From Galeopsis tetrahit (Eukaryota > Streptophyta > Magnoliopsida > Lamiales > Lamiaceae): a stretch of DNA of 64,000 bases. Each line of letters begins with the position of its first letter. Within the stretch, counting starts at the first letter, position 1. Location: contig OY776129.1 of NCBI GenBank assembly GCA_963675135.1, forward strand, positions 75,423,348-75,487,347. Reading direction: 5' to 3'. A model generated the notes under the pieces. It ran no database searches. It saw nothing but the letters and a program-made list of their open reading frames with translations, and was not told where the DNA came from. A program made the position numbers and the translations under genes. Below, piece by piece: positions 34,448-46,242 of the stretch.

Positions 34448-34597
34448 TTGCACTTTTCAGTTTTACTGACTTACACTTTTTGGTAAATGGTGTTGCACTT
34501 TTCAATTATTACTAAAAATATTATTATACAGTTTAATAATTGAAAAGTGCAACACCATTTACCAAAAAGTGTAAGTCAGTAAAACTGAAAAGTGCAA
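34448..34597. repeat. Perfect palindrome, two 64-bp arms, 22-nt loop
   Basis: Bases 34448-34511 are the exact reverse complement of 34534-34597. The element probably extends left to GGTAAAGTCTAGTATGC (34406), which matches one end of the 23944-24156 MITE. It is a foldback MITE; the transcript would form a long perfect hairpin. Confidence 0.92.
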
Positions 34598-34721
34598 CAT
34601 GACTAACTTTTTTCGAGTGTTAAAAGGATCAAGTCCTCAACTACTTTTAGTAAAACTGAAAAGTGCAACATGGACTAACTTTTTTCGAGTGTTAAAAGGA
34701 TCAAGTCCTCAACTACTTTTA
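34579..34721. repeat. 71-bp tandem duplication beside the palindrome
   Basis: Two units (starting 34579 and 34650) share GTAAAACTGAAAAGTGCAAC and TCAAGTCCTCAACTACTTTT with one base of length difference. The first unit overlaps the right arm of the palindrome. Confidence 0.88.
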
Positions 34722-36414
34722 CGAAGAAGAAGAAGAAGAACAGGCTTGTCTTCTTTTTTGATAGGGGCTCTTCTACTATTTTTTGGAAATTTTAGGGTGA
34801 AACTGCCCTTGTGTCTGATTTGCTCTTCTATCATTCACCCAACATATGATCTATCTTTTGTGGAATTATTTGAGTTTTTTAAGTTTTTAGTGTTTGATAT
34901 AATTTCTAGATCAATTGGATCCGTGTTAACCTTAGGTACTCTTCATAGAAAAAAAATGGGAACAATACCTACTGTTCATCACTACAAAAAAATATTCTCA
35001 ATCACAACTTCTTAGAAGTTTTCTAGCTTATTAGTTACTTGATCTCAATAACTATTGATATTTTTGTGTTAGTATTCATCGATAAAGTCTAATGAAAACA
35101 TGTTCTGGATTAGTGAAATTTGATGCATTCAAGGTGTTTGATATTATGCCTGAAAGATTTGTGTTATTATTAATCATAAAGGTTTGTTGTGATTGAGATG
35201 AGGGCTGCCTATTTTAAATTTTGTGATCATTTATGTAAGTGATGTTATTTTCTTCAATAATATTGTTATTCCTTACATGTTGTTCATCAATAGGCCTAGC
35301 ATTACCTTATTTCTTTGCCTCTGGTTGTTCTTTTGTGTGTAGTTATGAAATACATGGTTTTCATTTCAATCTTGCTAATCCTGCCTCTCTTTGAAGCTTG
35401 TGGATGAGCTATAAATTTAATTATTAGTCTCACTATGAGTTTATTCTAATGGATCATGGAGGGTAATATATTGTATTTGTATTTTTTAGTAATGATCAAT
35501 AGGTAATATGATTCTTTTATGATAATTGTTAAATGACATGTAAAAAGCTTTTTTTTTTAAAGTTGATGCTTAGAGTAAATTCTGCAGGTTAGGTTGACTT
35601 ATATTCGAATTGCAAAACTTCTTTTATTGACATTTTTCCTAAAGTTGAATGCAACAGAGTGTCATGCTGCTGATAGTAATAGTTTTGATTCAGTATATAA
35701 TAAAGAAAAGAATGTTTATTAATTTTATAACAAATTCAATAAGTTCTTCTTTGTAGAAGTTAGATAATTAAATTTTATTCATGATTACATCTCTCTTTTG
35801 AATAGGTTATTGTGGCTCAAGGTCTAGAGATAAGGATGTGATAGTAGAACAGGTAATATTGAATATTGTATTTGATGCACTCAATACAGCTTTAAACAGT
35901 TAGTGATGTATATTTAAGCGATATTTTACGAGCTAATTATCATGGCATGACATTTGTAACTTTTATGTCATTGCAGTTCCAACAGACTACAATCAATTTA
36001 GTGTTTGACTAGCCACTTAAACTGCTTGGTTCTTCTAGCCGACTGTGAAACAGGTACACAATTTTGTCATACTTTTACTACATTGTGCATTTACTATATT
36101 TTATAATATTTCCAGCATTATTTTTGTTTCAATATATCCAATAAAATTATTGTTTTATCTTTTCTGGTGTGGTATATATTCTGTAATTGTGAACAATACT
36201 AGGAAGTATTCAAGTTTTTCGACTCACCTTGTATACTTAGTAATTATTTGTATTAAATGGATAAAAAAAACAAACCATGCAAAAGAAAATATACTTCATT
36301 AGAAGATCGTACCAAACTGGACGGCAAAAAATAAAAGACGAACAAAAAAAGGACGGCCAAATGGTAACGATGATCCGTTAGAATTTATAGCAAGCAGTCC
36401 AGATTCACTACCTA

Positions 36415-39400
36415 TTGTACCAAACTATGAATTTTGTGGTACCAAACTGTGAATTTTGTGGTGCAAAACGTATTTACTTAGAACCTCCTACATTTTGTTG
36501 CTCTTTAGGAGAAGTAAAACTATTGGAAACGGATATGCCTTCAGCGTTAGTACAATTATATCTTGGTCACCCTGAAAATGCTAAAGAATTTTGTAATTGT
36601 GTTCGTAGCTACAACAACATGTTTGCGTTCACATCAATGGGTGTACACTGTGACAAATCTTTGGCTAGAAGAAATGATGGAATTTATACATTTCGAGTGC
36701 AAGGTCAACTTTATCACTTCATGGATCAAATAATACCATCAAATAATGAAAAACCAAAAAACCTTCAATTGTACTTCTTTGATACAGATCATGAACTTTT
36801 GAATCGCATGTCCATTAGTTCAAAATTTAATGAAACACTTGTCCAAAAATTAATGTACATCTTAGAGGTCAATCCATATGCGAATTTCTTTAGGAGTCTT
36901 AACAGTATTGACGACTTGGCTGAGTATAAAATTGCATTACAAGCTGACCCTAGATTGGACCAAAATGTTTTTAACAAACCTTCTACATCTCAAGTGGCTG
37001 GAATATGGTTAGAATCTGAAGGACAACAATGTGCAAGTCAGCATATTCAGGTTTATCCAAAAAGTAGTCGACCTCAAATTATTAAACACTATTTTGGTTG
37101 CTATGATCCTATGCAATATCCTCTTATATTCACAAATGGTGAATCTGGTTGGCATCGATCAATTAAAAAATTAGATACAAGACAAAAGAAAATGGTCCCC
37201 AGACCAACATGTGATGACGAAATCATATTTGAAATCCAAAACTGCACAAACGTAGATGACCTCATGCAATCTGAAGCTCAAGGTAATATTTAAATCGTAA
37301 TTGTTTTTTTTATGTTAGAATATGATAGTATCTTGATCATTAAATAGAGTTTTATTTGATTGTTTGTGTAGGTTCTAAAAACAAGAGTACTCAAAGGAGT
37401 ACAGTATCATGTCGTGAGTACTATTGTTATAAGTTACAAATAAGAGAATGTGATAAATCATTTTTACTACACACTGGTAGACTTTTGCAACAATACGTAG
37501 TTGATATGTACATTAAAATTGAAACATCAAGGTTAGACTTTTTTAGAAGTACAGATATGCAAAATCGTTTACGTAAAGACATATATATATCGTGGTTTAC
37601 TAGATGGTATTGCACAAGGTTGTGAACTAGGTGCTGATATTGGCCTACACATGATACTACCTACGTCATTTGTTGGAGGACCTAGAGACATGCGAAAAAG
37701 ATATATGGATGCTATAGCTTTAGTACAACGTTTTGGAAAGCCTGGCATTTTTTTGACAATAACTTCAAACCCAAATTGGCCAGAAATAAAAGCATTATGT
37801 CTACCTTCTGATGAAATACAAAATAGGCCAGATTTAATTGCCAGAATATTTCGTGCAAAGCTTCAAGTTTTGAAAAATGAATTGTTTAAAAAAGAAGTTT
37901 TCGGTCATGTTGTTGCTTATGCATACGTAGTTGAATTCTAAAAAAGAGGTTTACCTCATGCTCATTTTTTGCTTATTTTGAGCCAATCTTCAAAGATGTT
38001 TTCCGCTGAATCATTTGACAGAGTTGTTTGTGCTTAACTACCTGATCAATGTACTAATCCATATTTATTTTCATTGGTGGCAAAACATATGATGCATGGC
38101 CCTTGTGGTATACTGAACCCGACATGCCCTTGTATGAAAAAAGGTTTTTGCAAATCCCATTACCCTAAAGACTTCTCAGAAAATACTAAATTTGCAACAA
38201 ACTCATACCCAATATACCGTCGTCCAAATAATAACAATACGGCCAATATCAGAGGGTCACAACTTGACAACCGATGGGTTGTACCTTATAATCCTTATCT
38301 TTTGGCAAAATTTAACTGTCACATTAATGTTGAAATATGTTCAACTGTCCAGGCTGTAAAATATATGTACAAATACATATATAAAGGCCATGATAAAATT
38401 TCATACTCATTAGGGAATGCTAATGACCCGGTTGTTGATGAAATAAAAAATTTTCAATGTGCCAGATGGATTTCTCCTCCAGAAGCAGCTTGGTGAATTT
38501 TCAAATTTGAGCTTAACCATGTGCATCCTCCTGTAATATGCTTACCTATTCATCTAGAGAATGAGCAATTTGTAACATTCCCTGCTAATAAATCATTACA
38601 CACCATTGCAAATAGCCCTACAATTCAAAAAACAATGTTAACCCAATTCTTTTACATGAATAAGTATGATGATTATGCTAGGAGCTTAAATTGTTTATAC
38701 GTAGAATTTTCAGAATTTTTTACTTGGCATAGTGATTCAAAGGAATGGAAATGTTGTAAACAACGAGAGGTCATAGCTCGAATCGTTTCTTGTCAACCAT
38801 CAGTAGGAGAAAAGTTTTATTGTAAGTTGTTGTTGATGCATATTAGGGGACCAACTTCTTTTTCAAACTTAAGAACAATCAATGCCACAACTTTTAGCAC
38901 AAATAGAGAAGCTGCACAAAAAATTGGGTTAATAGAAGATGATAGCACTGCTGAAATGTGTATTCAGGAAGTTGTTGCGTATTTAATGCCTGCCGCTTTA
39001 CGACATTTATTTGCTATTGTCCTTGTTTACTGTAACCCCAAAAACCCCAAAGACTTATGGTCAAAATTTGAACATTTTCTCTCAGAAGACTTTACATACA
39101 ACAAAATGTATAGTTGTGATGCAGTTAGACAAAAGGTTTTAAACATTCTTGCTAATTATCTTTATTCAATGGGAAAAAAGCTAGAAGACTACTTCTCTGT
39201 AAATGATGATATGCTTGTAAATTTTCATGATAATTTGACCAAAGAATTACAAACTGAGCGAGATGTAATTATACTTAATGAAGATCTTTTAGCAGTTGAT
39301 CAATTAAATGTAGAACAAAGATCTTCTTATAATAGAATATTATATCATGTTAATAATAATTTTCCAAATGTATTTTTTGTTGACGGTCCAGGTGGTACTG

Positions 39401-40706
39401 GTAAAACTTTTTTATATAAAGCACTTCTTGCTACTATAAGATCCACTGGTCATATTGCACTTGCTACAGCTACTTCAGGAGTAGCAGCATCTTTACTTCC
39501 AGGAGGACGCACTTCACATTCAAGATTCAAAATTCCTTTAAATGAAACTGATTCTAAATCTTGTAGTGTAAGTAAGCAGAGCACATTGGCCCATTTAATA
39601 AAGGTTGCAAAATTGATAATTTGGGATGAAGCTACAATGGCTAAATGTAGTACTATTGAAAAGTTTGACGAAATGTTGAGAGACATTATGAGTTCACATG
39701 AAATTTTTGGAGGTAAAATTATTGTGTTTGGAGGCGACTTTCGTCAAACATTACCTGTTATTCTTAAAGGTACAAAAGATGATATTATACAGGCTTCTAT
39801 TGTCATGTCCCCTTTATGGAATCATTTTGAAAAACTAAAGCTTACGCAAAATATGCGAGCACTGCTTGATCCTGAATTTTCTTCTTATTTATTGAAAATT
39901 GGCAATGGCACTGAAGACACTAATGAGGAAGAGGAAATTCAAATGCCATCCAGGATACTAATTCCCTTTACAGATGACAGTACATCGTTGAATGCATTAA
40001 TAGACATTGTGTTTTCAAAGGTTAGTGAGTACAGTTCAGATTTTTCTTCATTGGTTAAGCGGGCTATACTTACTACAAGAAATGATTTTGTCCATGAAAT
40101 AAATGATGTCTTAATTAACAGATTTCCTGGAAAAGAAACTACTTATTTAGTTGTGATGAAAACATGGAGACCTATGTTGTACCAGACCAACAAGAATTGT
40201 TCCATTCTTTGACTCCACCAGGGCTTCCTCCTCATAAATTAACATTGAAAATAAATGCTCCAATAATACTTCTAAGAAATATTAATCCAACTGAAGGCCT
40301 TTGTAATGGCACACGCTTACTTTGCAAAGGTTTTGATAGAAATGTTATTTATGTTGAAATATCAGTTGGTACACATGTTGGAAAACCTGTATTTATTCCT
40401 CGTATAACATTAGAAACACCACATGACAGTTTCTCATCTATTCCATTCAAAAGAAAACAATTTCCGATACGCCTATGTTATGCAATGACCATTAATAAAG
40501 CACAAGGCCAAACTTTAGATTTTGTTGGTGTATATTTGAAAGAACCTGTATTTTCACATGGTCAGCTTTATGTTGCATTATCAAGAGCTAAAACTGTAGA
40601 TCAATTAAAAGTTCTTATTAGACCATCAATACCATCAGTGCAAAACAACAACTACACAAAAAATATTGTGTACCATGAAGTTCTAAATGCCGCCAACACT
40701 GACTAA
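36415..40706 (+). pseudogene. Helitron Rep/Pif1-like helicase gene, multiply broken
   Basis: Ordered blocks: N-terminal FCGAKRIYLEPPTFCC; an intron-like gap (about 37286-37370); then the Helitron-like N region (GGPRDMRKRYMDA). The HUH motif reads LPHAHFL near 37955 and the tyrosine motif KYMYKYIYKGHD near 38365. Helicase motifs follow: GPGGTGKTF (Walker A, about 39390), LIIWDEATM (Walker B, about 39620), TINKAQGQT (about 40495) and LYVALSRA (about 40570). Breaks seen: a frameshift in an AT-dinucleotide run near 37580, stops near 37939, 38036 and 38494, and a frameshift near 40150-40210. The intact protein would nick and roll out the element; this copy cannot. A tandem 22-bp duplication sits at 36415-36458. 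Confidence 0.9.
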
Positions 40707-41108
40707 ATTTTGTTGAGGTACTACTGCAGGTAAATTTTTCTTTTTTCTACTACATACTATTACTATAGTTTTGCACCTACTGATCAGTCGAGAAAATTCC
40801 TGTGATGGACTCTTTGTATTGAATGATTTTTAGCTCTCTTGTAACATGAAGTTTGAAGAATAATTCATTTTATTTTTTAAAAACAGGTTTTGATTTGGTA
40901 GGCTACATATGATTAGACTGAACTGAAAATAAAATACTACATGCCAAATACCAAAGTGAAAATTTTGGTTCAGTCATTATTACACTGTGCACATCCTAGA
41001 TGACCATGATCAGTACATCTGCATTGTGTCTTAGTTTTAAGTGTCACAATTTTTGCATTATTAATTTATTATACTCCTTACATACATTGCTGCTTACTTC
41101 TCGATTAG

Positions 41109-42505
41109 TTCTCAAGATTTGAAGGGACGATTAAAGTTACCACCACAAGACACCCGTTTTAGAACTGAGGTAAGGTTTCAACAACTTGCATTTTATGGTG
41201 TAATATATGGTTGGAATTGACTATTAACGTTTCTTGTGAAGTTGTCAAATTCAGTGTGTTAGTGAATGATTTTAGTCTGTAGATAGTTAATTTCTTCGAA
41301 ATAGCTAATTTTGTAAGCTTCTTTTTTAGATGCCAAAGTTGTGTAGATCCAGTCGAATATGTGATAGTACCACATAGGGAGGGCACATCATATATTATTT
41401 TTTTCAGATATTCAACAAGTCAAATTTGTGTTTTAGTACTGCCAATAGTATACTGTTTATGTCTTTCCTTCCCAATAATATCTTGGCATTGCTAGAATTT
41501 AGATTCTTAGTAGTTGTGACTATCACTTACATATCTGTGTGTAGTTGTCATTTGTTTCACTATGCTGCAATAGACAAGTATCCTTACTTCTATTTGGATT
41601 TGTCTTTCAGGATGTTACAGCTACCAAATGAAATGAATTTGAGCTGGACTACTTTTTGAAGCATGAACTGCCTATGGGAATATATGAGAAATGATTTGAA
41701 AACCCATCCCCAATCCAAGAGGAGAGTATCTCAATTGCTCTAACAGAAAGCGATATCTTAGGCAAACAATGGAATTGGAAAAACTGTTGTGTTTTGCATT
41801 CATGCCTTGGAGAAAATTGACCAAGATAAAAATGATATTCAAGGTTTGTCCTGTAACCGTATGTTCCTTCAGATTTTGTACCTCTTTAGATTCTTGGAAA
41901 TACGACCTTGCGTTTATATGCTAGACCTAATGAATTCTGGCGCTGAAAATGAGAACAAGAGAAATTTGGTTCATAGTTTTAATTTTTTCTTTTTCACCTG
42001 GGGTTGCACGAGTCAAGAAAAATATAAGCATCTGATGAAACATGAAATGGTTTAATGTGGATATATGATACCAAGAGTCATGTGGCTGGAGTCATAGTCT
42101 ATAGTAATATTAGATATTTTCATATGCTGAAATTGGCGACTTTAAGGGAATAATGTTCCATACAACCTTTTATTAGTTTTGTTATCATATCTGTCTTTTA
42201 GAATTTTAACCTTAATAATATTCATCACTCATCTTAGTATGTTACTCTTTGCAGTCGTTATTCTTGTCCCAACAAAAGAATTGGCTCTTCAAACTTCAAA
42301 AGTTTGTAAAGAACTTGGGAAACACTTAAAAATTGAAGTCATGGCTACAACTGGTGGAACTAGCTAAAAGGATGACATAATGCATCTCTATCAACCAGTT
42401 CATTTACTTGTTGGGACACCTGGGAAAATCTTTGATCTTGTGAGAAAAAGGGTGTGCCACTTAAATGAGTACTCTACGCTTATAATGGATGAGATTTTTT
42501 TAGCA
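41109..42505 (+). pseudogene. Captured fragment of a DHH1/DDX6-type DEAD-box RNA helicase gene
   Basis: Three exons with their introns, inside the Helitron downstream of its helicase. Exon 41109-41169 reads SQDLKGRLKLPPQDTRF and ends at GTAAGG. Exon 41611-41843 follows TTTCAG and reads DVTATK, then HELPMGIYEK, PSPIQEES and ESDILG. Exon from 42255 follows TTTGCAG and reads LVPTKELALQTSKVCKEL, MATTGGTS, LYQPVHLLVGTPGKIFDL and MDE. This matches the plant RH6/RH8/RH12 (DHH1) clade, which acts in mRNA decapping and P-bodies. Several in-frame stops (after ATK, IYEK and GGTS) and a lost Walker A make it non-functional. Retained introns show capture at the DNA level, not through mRNA. Confidence 0.88.
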
Positions 42506-42767
42506 TAACTTAGTTGTTTGGTGTATGCAGTACAAATAGCCATACATAATATGTTGTTCTTGAATGAGGGAAGTCAATACAAAGAATGAAAGTTGTGTTG
42601 CTTGAAGTCCCCAAAGGTAATTGAAAGTTATGGTAATTTTTCTATTTTATCAACAAAGTGGAAGTTCCTTTTGTTTCATTTCAATTATTGTCTTTAATAT
42701 GGTTAATATGAAAATATGTGTTCTAAAATGAGCACCTAAGCCTCGAGAAGATCTTCACAGAACTAAA

Positions 42768-42888
42768 ATCACGCACTTGCATTTGGACGGAAGCTATTAG
42801 AAAATCACGCACTTGCATTTGGACGGAAGCTATTAGATTGAGAGATACGCACTTGCACTTGGACGGAAGCTATTAGATTGAGAGATTT
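42768..42888. repeat. Minisatellite, three copies of about 37-45 bp
   Basis: CACGCACTTGCATTTGGACG is repeated with the tail GAAGCTATTAG; the last two copies add ATTGAGAGAT. Inside the 3' part of the Helitron. Confidence 0.85.
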
Positions 42889-42896
42889 GGGAGCTA

Positions 42897-43235
42897 CTCC
42901 CTCCACTTTTAATTAAGTGTCATTTTAACAATTTTCAACAAATTAAGATATATAATCATGGACCATTTTACCCATCATTAATGATAACAAATTTTAATAT
43001 TAAATTTATGTTTAGTAATGAATGTGGTCAATATTATAGGTGATATTCATGTATACAATAATTAAGGTTTATGCTATATTACTATATTCAAAAGGGAAAA
43101 AGCTTAAATCAAGGTAAATAAAAGGGAGGGAGTATAAGGGTAAAATTGTCAAAATTAAACAAAAAAGTGTAGAATGACACTTATTTTAAAAATATTAAAA
43201 AAGGTAAAGTGACACTTAATAAAAAATGGAGGAAG
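42897..43235. mobile_element. Stowaway-like MITE inside the Helitron, 339 bp
   Basis: Left end CTCCCTCCACTTTTAATTAA, right end (reverse complement) CTTCCTCCATTTTTTATTAA, both continuing GTGTCA. TA on both sides (42895-42896, 43236-43237). A second GGGAGGGAGTA phrase at about 43123 hints at a nested or rearranged copy. Confidence 0.8.
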
Positions 43236-43432
43236 TATTAGATTGAGAGATTTGAGAGGAATTACAATAAGCGGAGTGAGAACCCACTTATAAGTTTTTA
43301 TTGTATTATTAACTATATAAGCACTTACTTTATATAGCAAGAATGGTGATTGCTTTTGAATGTAAATTAGACTTTGAAATTATTGGGTAATCCTTCTATC
43401 TCAATAAATTCATTTACTAAAAGTATATATCT

Positions 43433-43471
43433 GGGTGAACACCTCAAGGATTGAGGTGCACCCATAACTAG
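43433..43471 (+). other. Helitron 3' terminal hairpin and CTAG
   Basis: Stem GGGTG/CACCC outside and CACCTCA/TGAGGTG inside, with an AA bulge and a 5-nt loop, then ATAA and the terminal CTAG. It is the signal expected to stop rolling-circle strand transfer. Confidence 0.8.
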
Positions 43472-43577
43472 TATATATAAATAAAATAGAGTATTCAAAT
43501 TTTATTTATAATATAAATCAATATAAGAAATTACAATAAATGAAAAGTATGAAAACTTGTGTGGGACGAAGAGAGTA

Positions 43578-44860
43578 GGGTCTTTCTACGGTCAGGAAGG
43601 CTTCGCCCTTCCTGATAACAGGAAATTCCTTAAATAACATTGGATCATTGATCCAACGCATGAGATTGATCTTATATGATTGCACTTCGCAATAGTGTGT
43701 TTGCTCTATGCAATGTGCAATCGCACTGCTTCGCTCCATTAAAAATTTAAATTAATAAATGTAAGATTACAAAAATATCCTTAAATAAAATAAGTAAAAA
43801 TAATTTTTTTTTAAAAAAAACCACTATCAATTTTTAACCTTAAAAAAATAAAAATCCACCTTCTTCCCCAAAATCAAAACTCACGACATCCCAAAACTCA
43901 TTTTATCTGCAACTCCCCCCAAATTAAATATCTGGAAAAAATTATTGTTTATACTTGATCTGTAACCCTTTGATTCATAAACCCCATATTGATTTCTCCC
44001 TTCCATTATAAAATAGTGATCATGATTGGGTTCAAGAATCTCAATTGGTCGCGGGAGCCCAGTTTCCGATGACTCTCCATCAACGAAAAGAAAGAAACAA
44101 TTTAGGAATTCTCGCCTTCTAGACGGTGAGAACAATCTCCAGATTATTTCTCTGTACAAATCCATTTCCGACGAAGAAATCTCTAAACTGAAAAATGGCG
44201 TCATCAAATTAAAGGGGTTGCGTTCTTAAATTCCGGCTACGAGGGCTCAGAGAGACGGATAACCTCTACGGATTTCGTGGCCAGATTAAAATTTTGCACC
44301 AGTGTTTTTTTGTGAGTAAGCAAATTATGTGGGGGTAACGGTGGCGGCGGGGCGGCGACGAGGATGGTGTCATGGTGGCGGCGGCATTGGCCAAGGGCGG
44401 CGACCGGTGAAAAATAAGTGCAGGAAGGGAATATATATATATATTATGTATATATATACAGATTATAATTTATAAGTACTCCATTTTATTTTTTAAATTA
44501 TGTATTTCTCAAAAAAAAAAAAGAATTTTTAATTAATTTTTTTTCATATTATAATTGCGTAATGTAAACTGGACTTAAAAAAGTGAATATTTAAAAAAAT
44601 TAAAATGATTTAGATTTAAATTAAGGGTTATAAATGAAATTATATATCTCATTTATAAATATTTGAAATTTTATTTTTTTAAAAGAAGTTAAATATTTAT
44701 AAGGATATTTTTGTAATTTTATATATACTATTTAGAAAATTAATTATTTCATCAATGACAAACCTATATCGCACTATGGCGAAGATGAAACACGTGTCAA
44801 TTTTTCATAGGTTTCCTGTTGTTAGGAAGTGCGAACCCAATCCTGATAATAGAAAATCCC
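43578..44860. mobile_element. Non-autonomous MULE with possible captured gene sequence, 1283 bp
   Basis: A perfect 9-bp duplication AAGAGAGTA flanks it (43569-43577, 44861-44869). TIRs: left GGGTCTTTCTACGGTCAGGA, right (reverse complement) GGGATTTTCTATTATCAGGA; a second, better-conserved block inside reads TTCGCCCTTCCTGATAACAG on the left. The middle (about 43970-44420) has higher GC and a 67-residue frame at 44026-44229 (+) that looks like a gene fragment (SDDSPSTKRKK...LYKSISDEEI), which I cannot assign. It inserted just outside the Helitron 3' end, within the long-TIR MULE. Confidence 0.85.
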
Positions 44861-46242
44861 AAGAGAGTATGTAATAAAACTTAAAAAATTAATCTAAAAA
44901 CTTTTTTTTTAAAATAAAATTTTAATCTTAAAAAATAAAATTTAAATGTAGCTACGATCCACTGTATCACAAAAAAAAAATTAAATAAACTAATAATTTA
45001 ATTTATTGAAAATGATATGCTAGAACAAATTTAAAAAAAAGGATAATTTTATTATCCACTATAACATAAGAAATGACTCATTTTTCATCTTCACCTCATG
45101 TTTACAAAATCTCAGAACCTGCTCTAATTTGAGCTTTTAAGTTAAAGATATATTATGTCACATGAAATTTTAAAAAATAAAATGTACATTGAAATTTATA
45201 TTTGAACTTTATTTTTTAAAGGGTTCACTGTGGGCAATATATATAAGATGTATTTCATGGATTAAAGAAAGTATTCAATTAATACTTTATTTGAAAGAAA
45301 AAATACCCGAAAACTTTTAAAAATTAAATTAAAAAATTGTAGATGTAATAATTTGTTATGAATTAGACAACATTATTTATGTTTAAAGAAACAAATATAT
45401 ACTACATATAAATTATAGTGAATTGAAAATAATAGAATATTATAATTTGGTATGATAAATTTTTAATTCTAAAAGAATTTCATATCAAGACTCAATTTTT
45501 AATATAAGTTCTCATTTTATAAGTGTACAATTTAAGATTCAATTTTTATTTTATTATGTTCTTTTGTCTCAGTTCAATGCCAACATTTTTAAGTAATAAA
45601 AAGTAGTCATAATTGAGTTTTTCAAATTTGATCTTAAAAGTAAAATAAAATAAAAATCATAACGGAGGTTTTCGAATTGAGTTTGCAAAAAATGCAATTT
45701 TTTTTTTTTTTGAAATCTATCTTTTTTTTTTCGAATTTTTTGTTTCTTTTATATAATTCTTACTAAAATTTGAGATTTTTTTACTAATTTATTATTTTAA
45801 AAAAATCGATTCCACTTATTTTTTCAAAATATTAACTTTTATTAAAAAGAAAAAAATGAAAATATAAAAAAATCGAAATTTCCCCAAAAAAATCTGCATG
45901 TATATATATTTTTTTAATCTACTTTTTTTTTTCTAAATAATTAATGAGAATGGATCTTAAGGAAGAGGGAAGAGAATATAAATTAGAGTAGATTTTAAAA
46001 ATTATATATTTATATTGGATCTAAAATTGCATAAAAAGAGTTACAGTCCTCTTTTTGCCATAAATAAGTTTGGCCCGAAAAATGGGCTTCAATCAGCCCG
46101 AAATTGGGTTGATTTGGCTAATTTTACCTGAAATTGCGAAAAAAAGAAGTTACGGACCTAATTTTGCCAGCACGTAAAGTTGTGGTCCTCTTTTTGCAAA
46201 CCCCCTCAGCGGTCCTAAAAAAATAATTTTCCCAAATAAAAG

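Larger units (their letters stand above)
33992..43471 (+). mobile_element. Helitron, decayed autonomous type, with captured gene fragment
   Basis: The 3' end is clear: a hairpin at 43433-43463 (GGGTG, then CACCTCA paired with TGAGGTG, then CACCC), a 4-nt spacer, CTAG (43468-43471), then T. The proposed 5' end is TCTATTACTATCTAAAAGGG at 33992, preceded by A, as Helitrons insert between A and T. Inside are a broken Rep/helicase gene (36415-40706) and part of a host RNA helicase gene (41109-42505). The 5' end is a motif judgement and could shift. Confidence 0.75.
33640..46233. mobile_element. MULE with long TIRs hosting a Helitron (12.6 kb composite)
   Basis: A perfect 9-bp duplication AAATAAAAG flanks it (33631-33639, 46234-46242). 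Both ends read inward GGGAAAATTATTTTTT(C/T)AGGACCGC, and similarity continues for about 280 bp (33640-33925 and 45955-46233), including CAACCCAATTTCGGGCTGAT. Without the Helitron (33992-43471) and the inner MULE (43578-44860) the host element is about 1.8 kb with no coding region, so it is non-autonomous. The right arm is the left arm in reverse with scattered changes, so the nest is moderately old. Confidence 0.88.

Noticed and set aside
42179..42506. A functional DEAD-box RNA helicase gene
   Set aside because: Only part of the protein is present, with in-frame stops and lost motif I, inside a Helitron.
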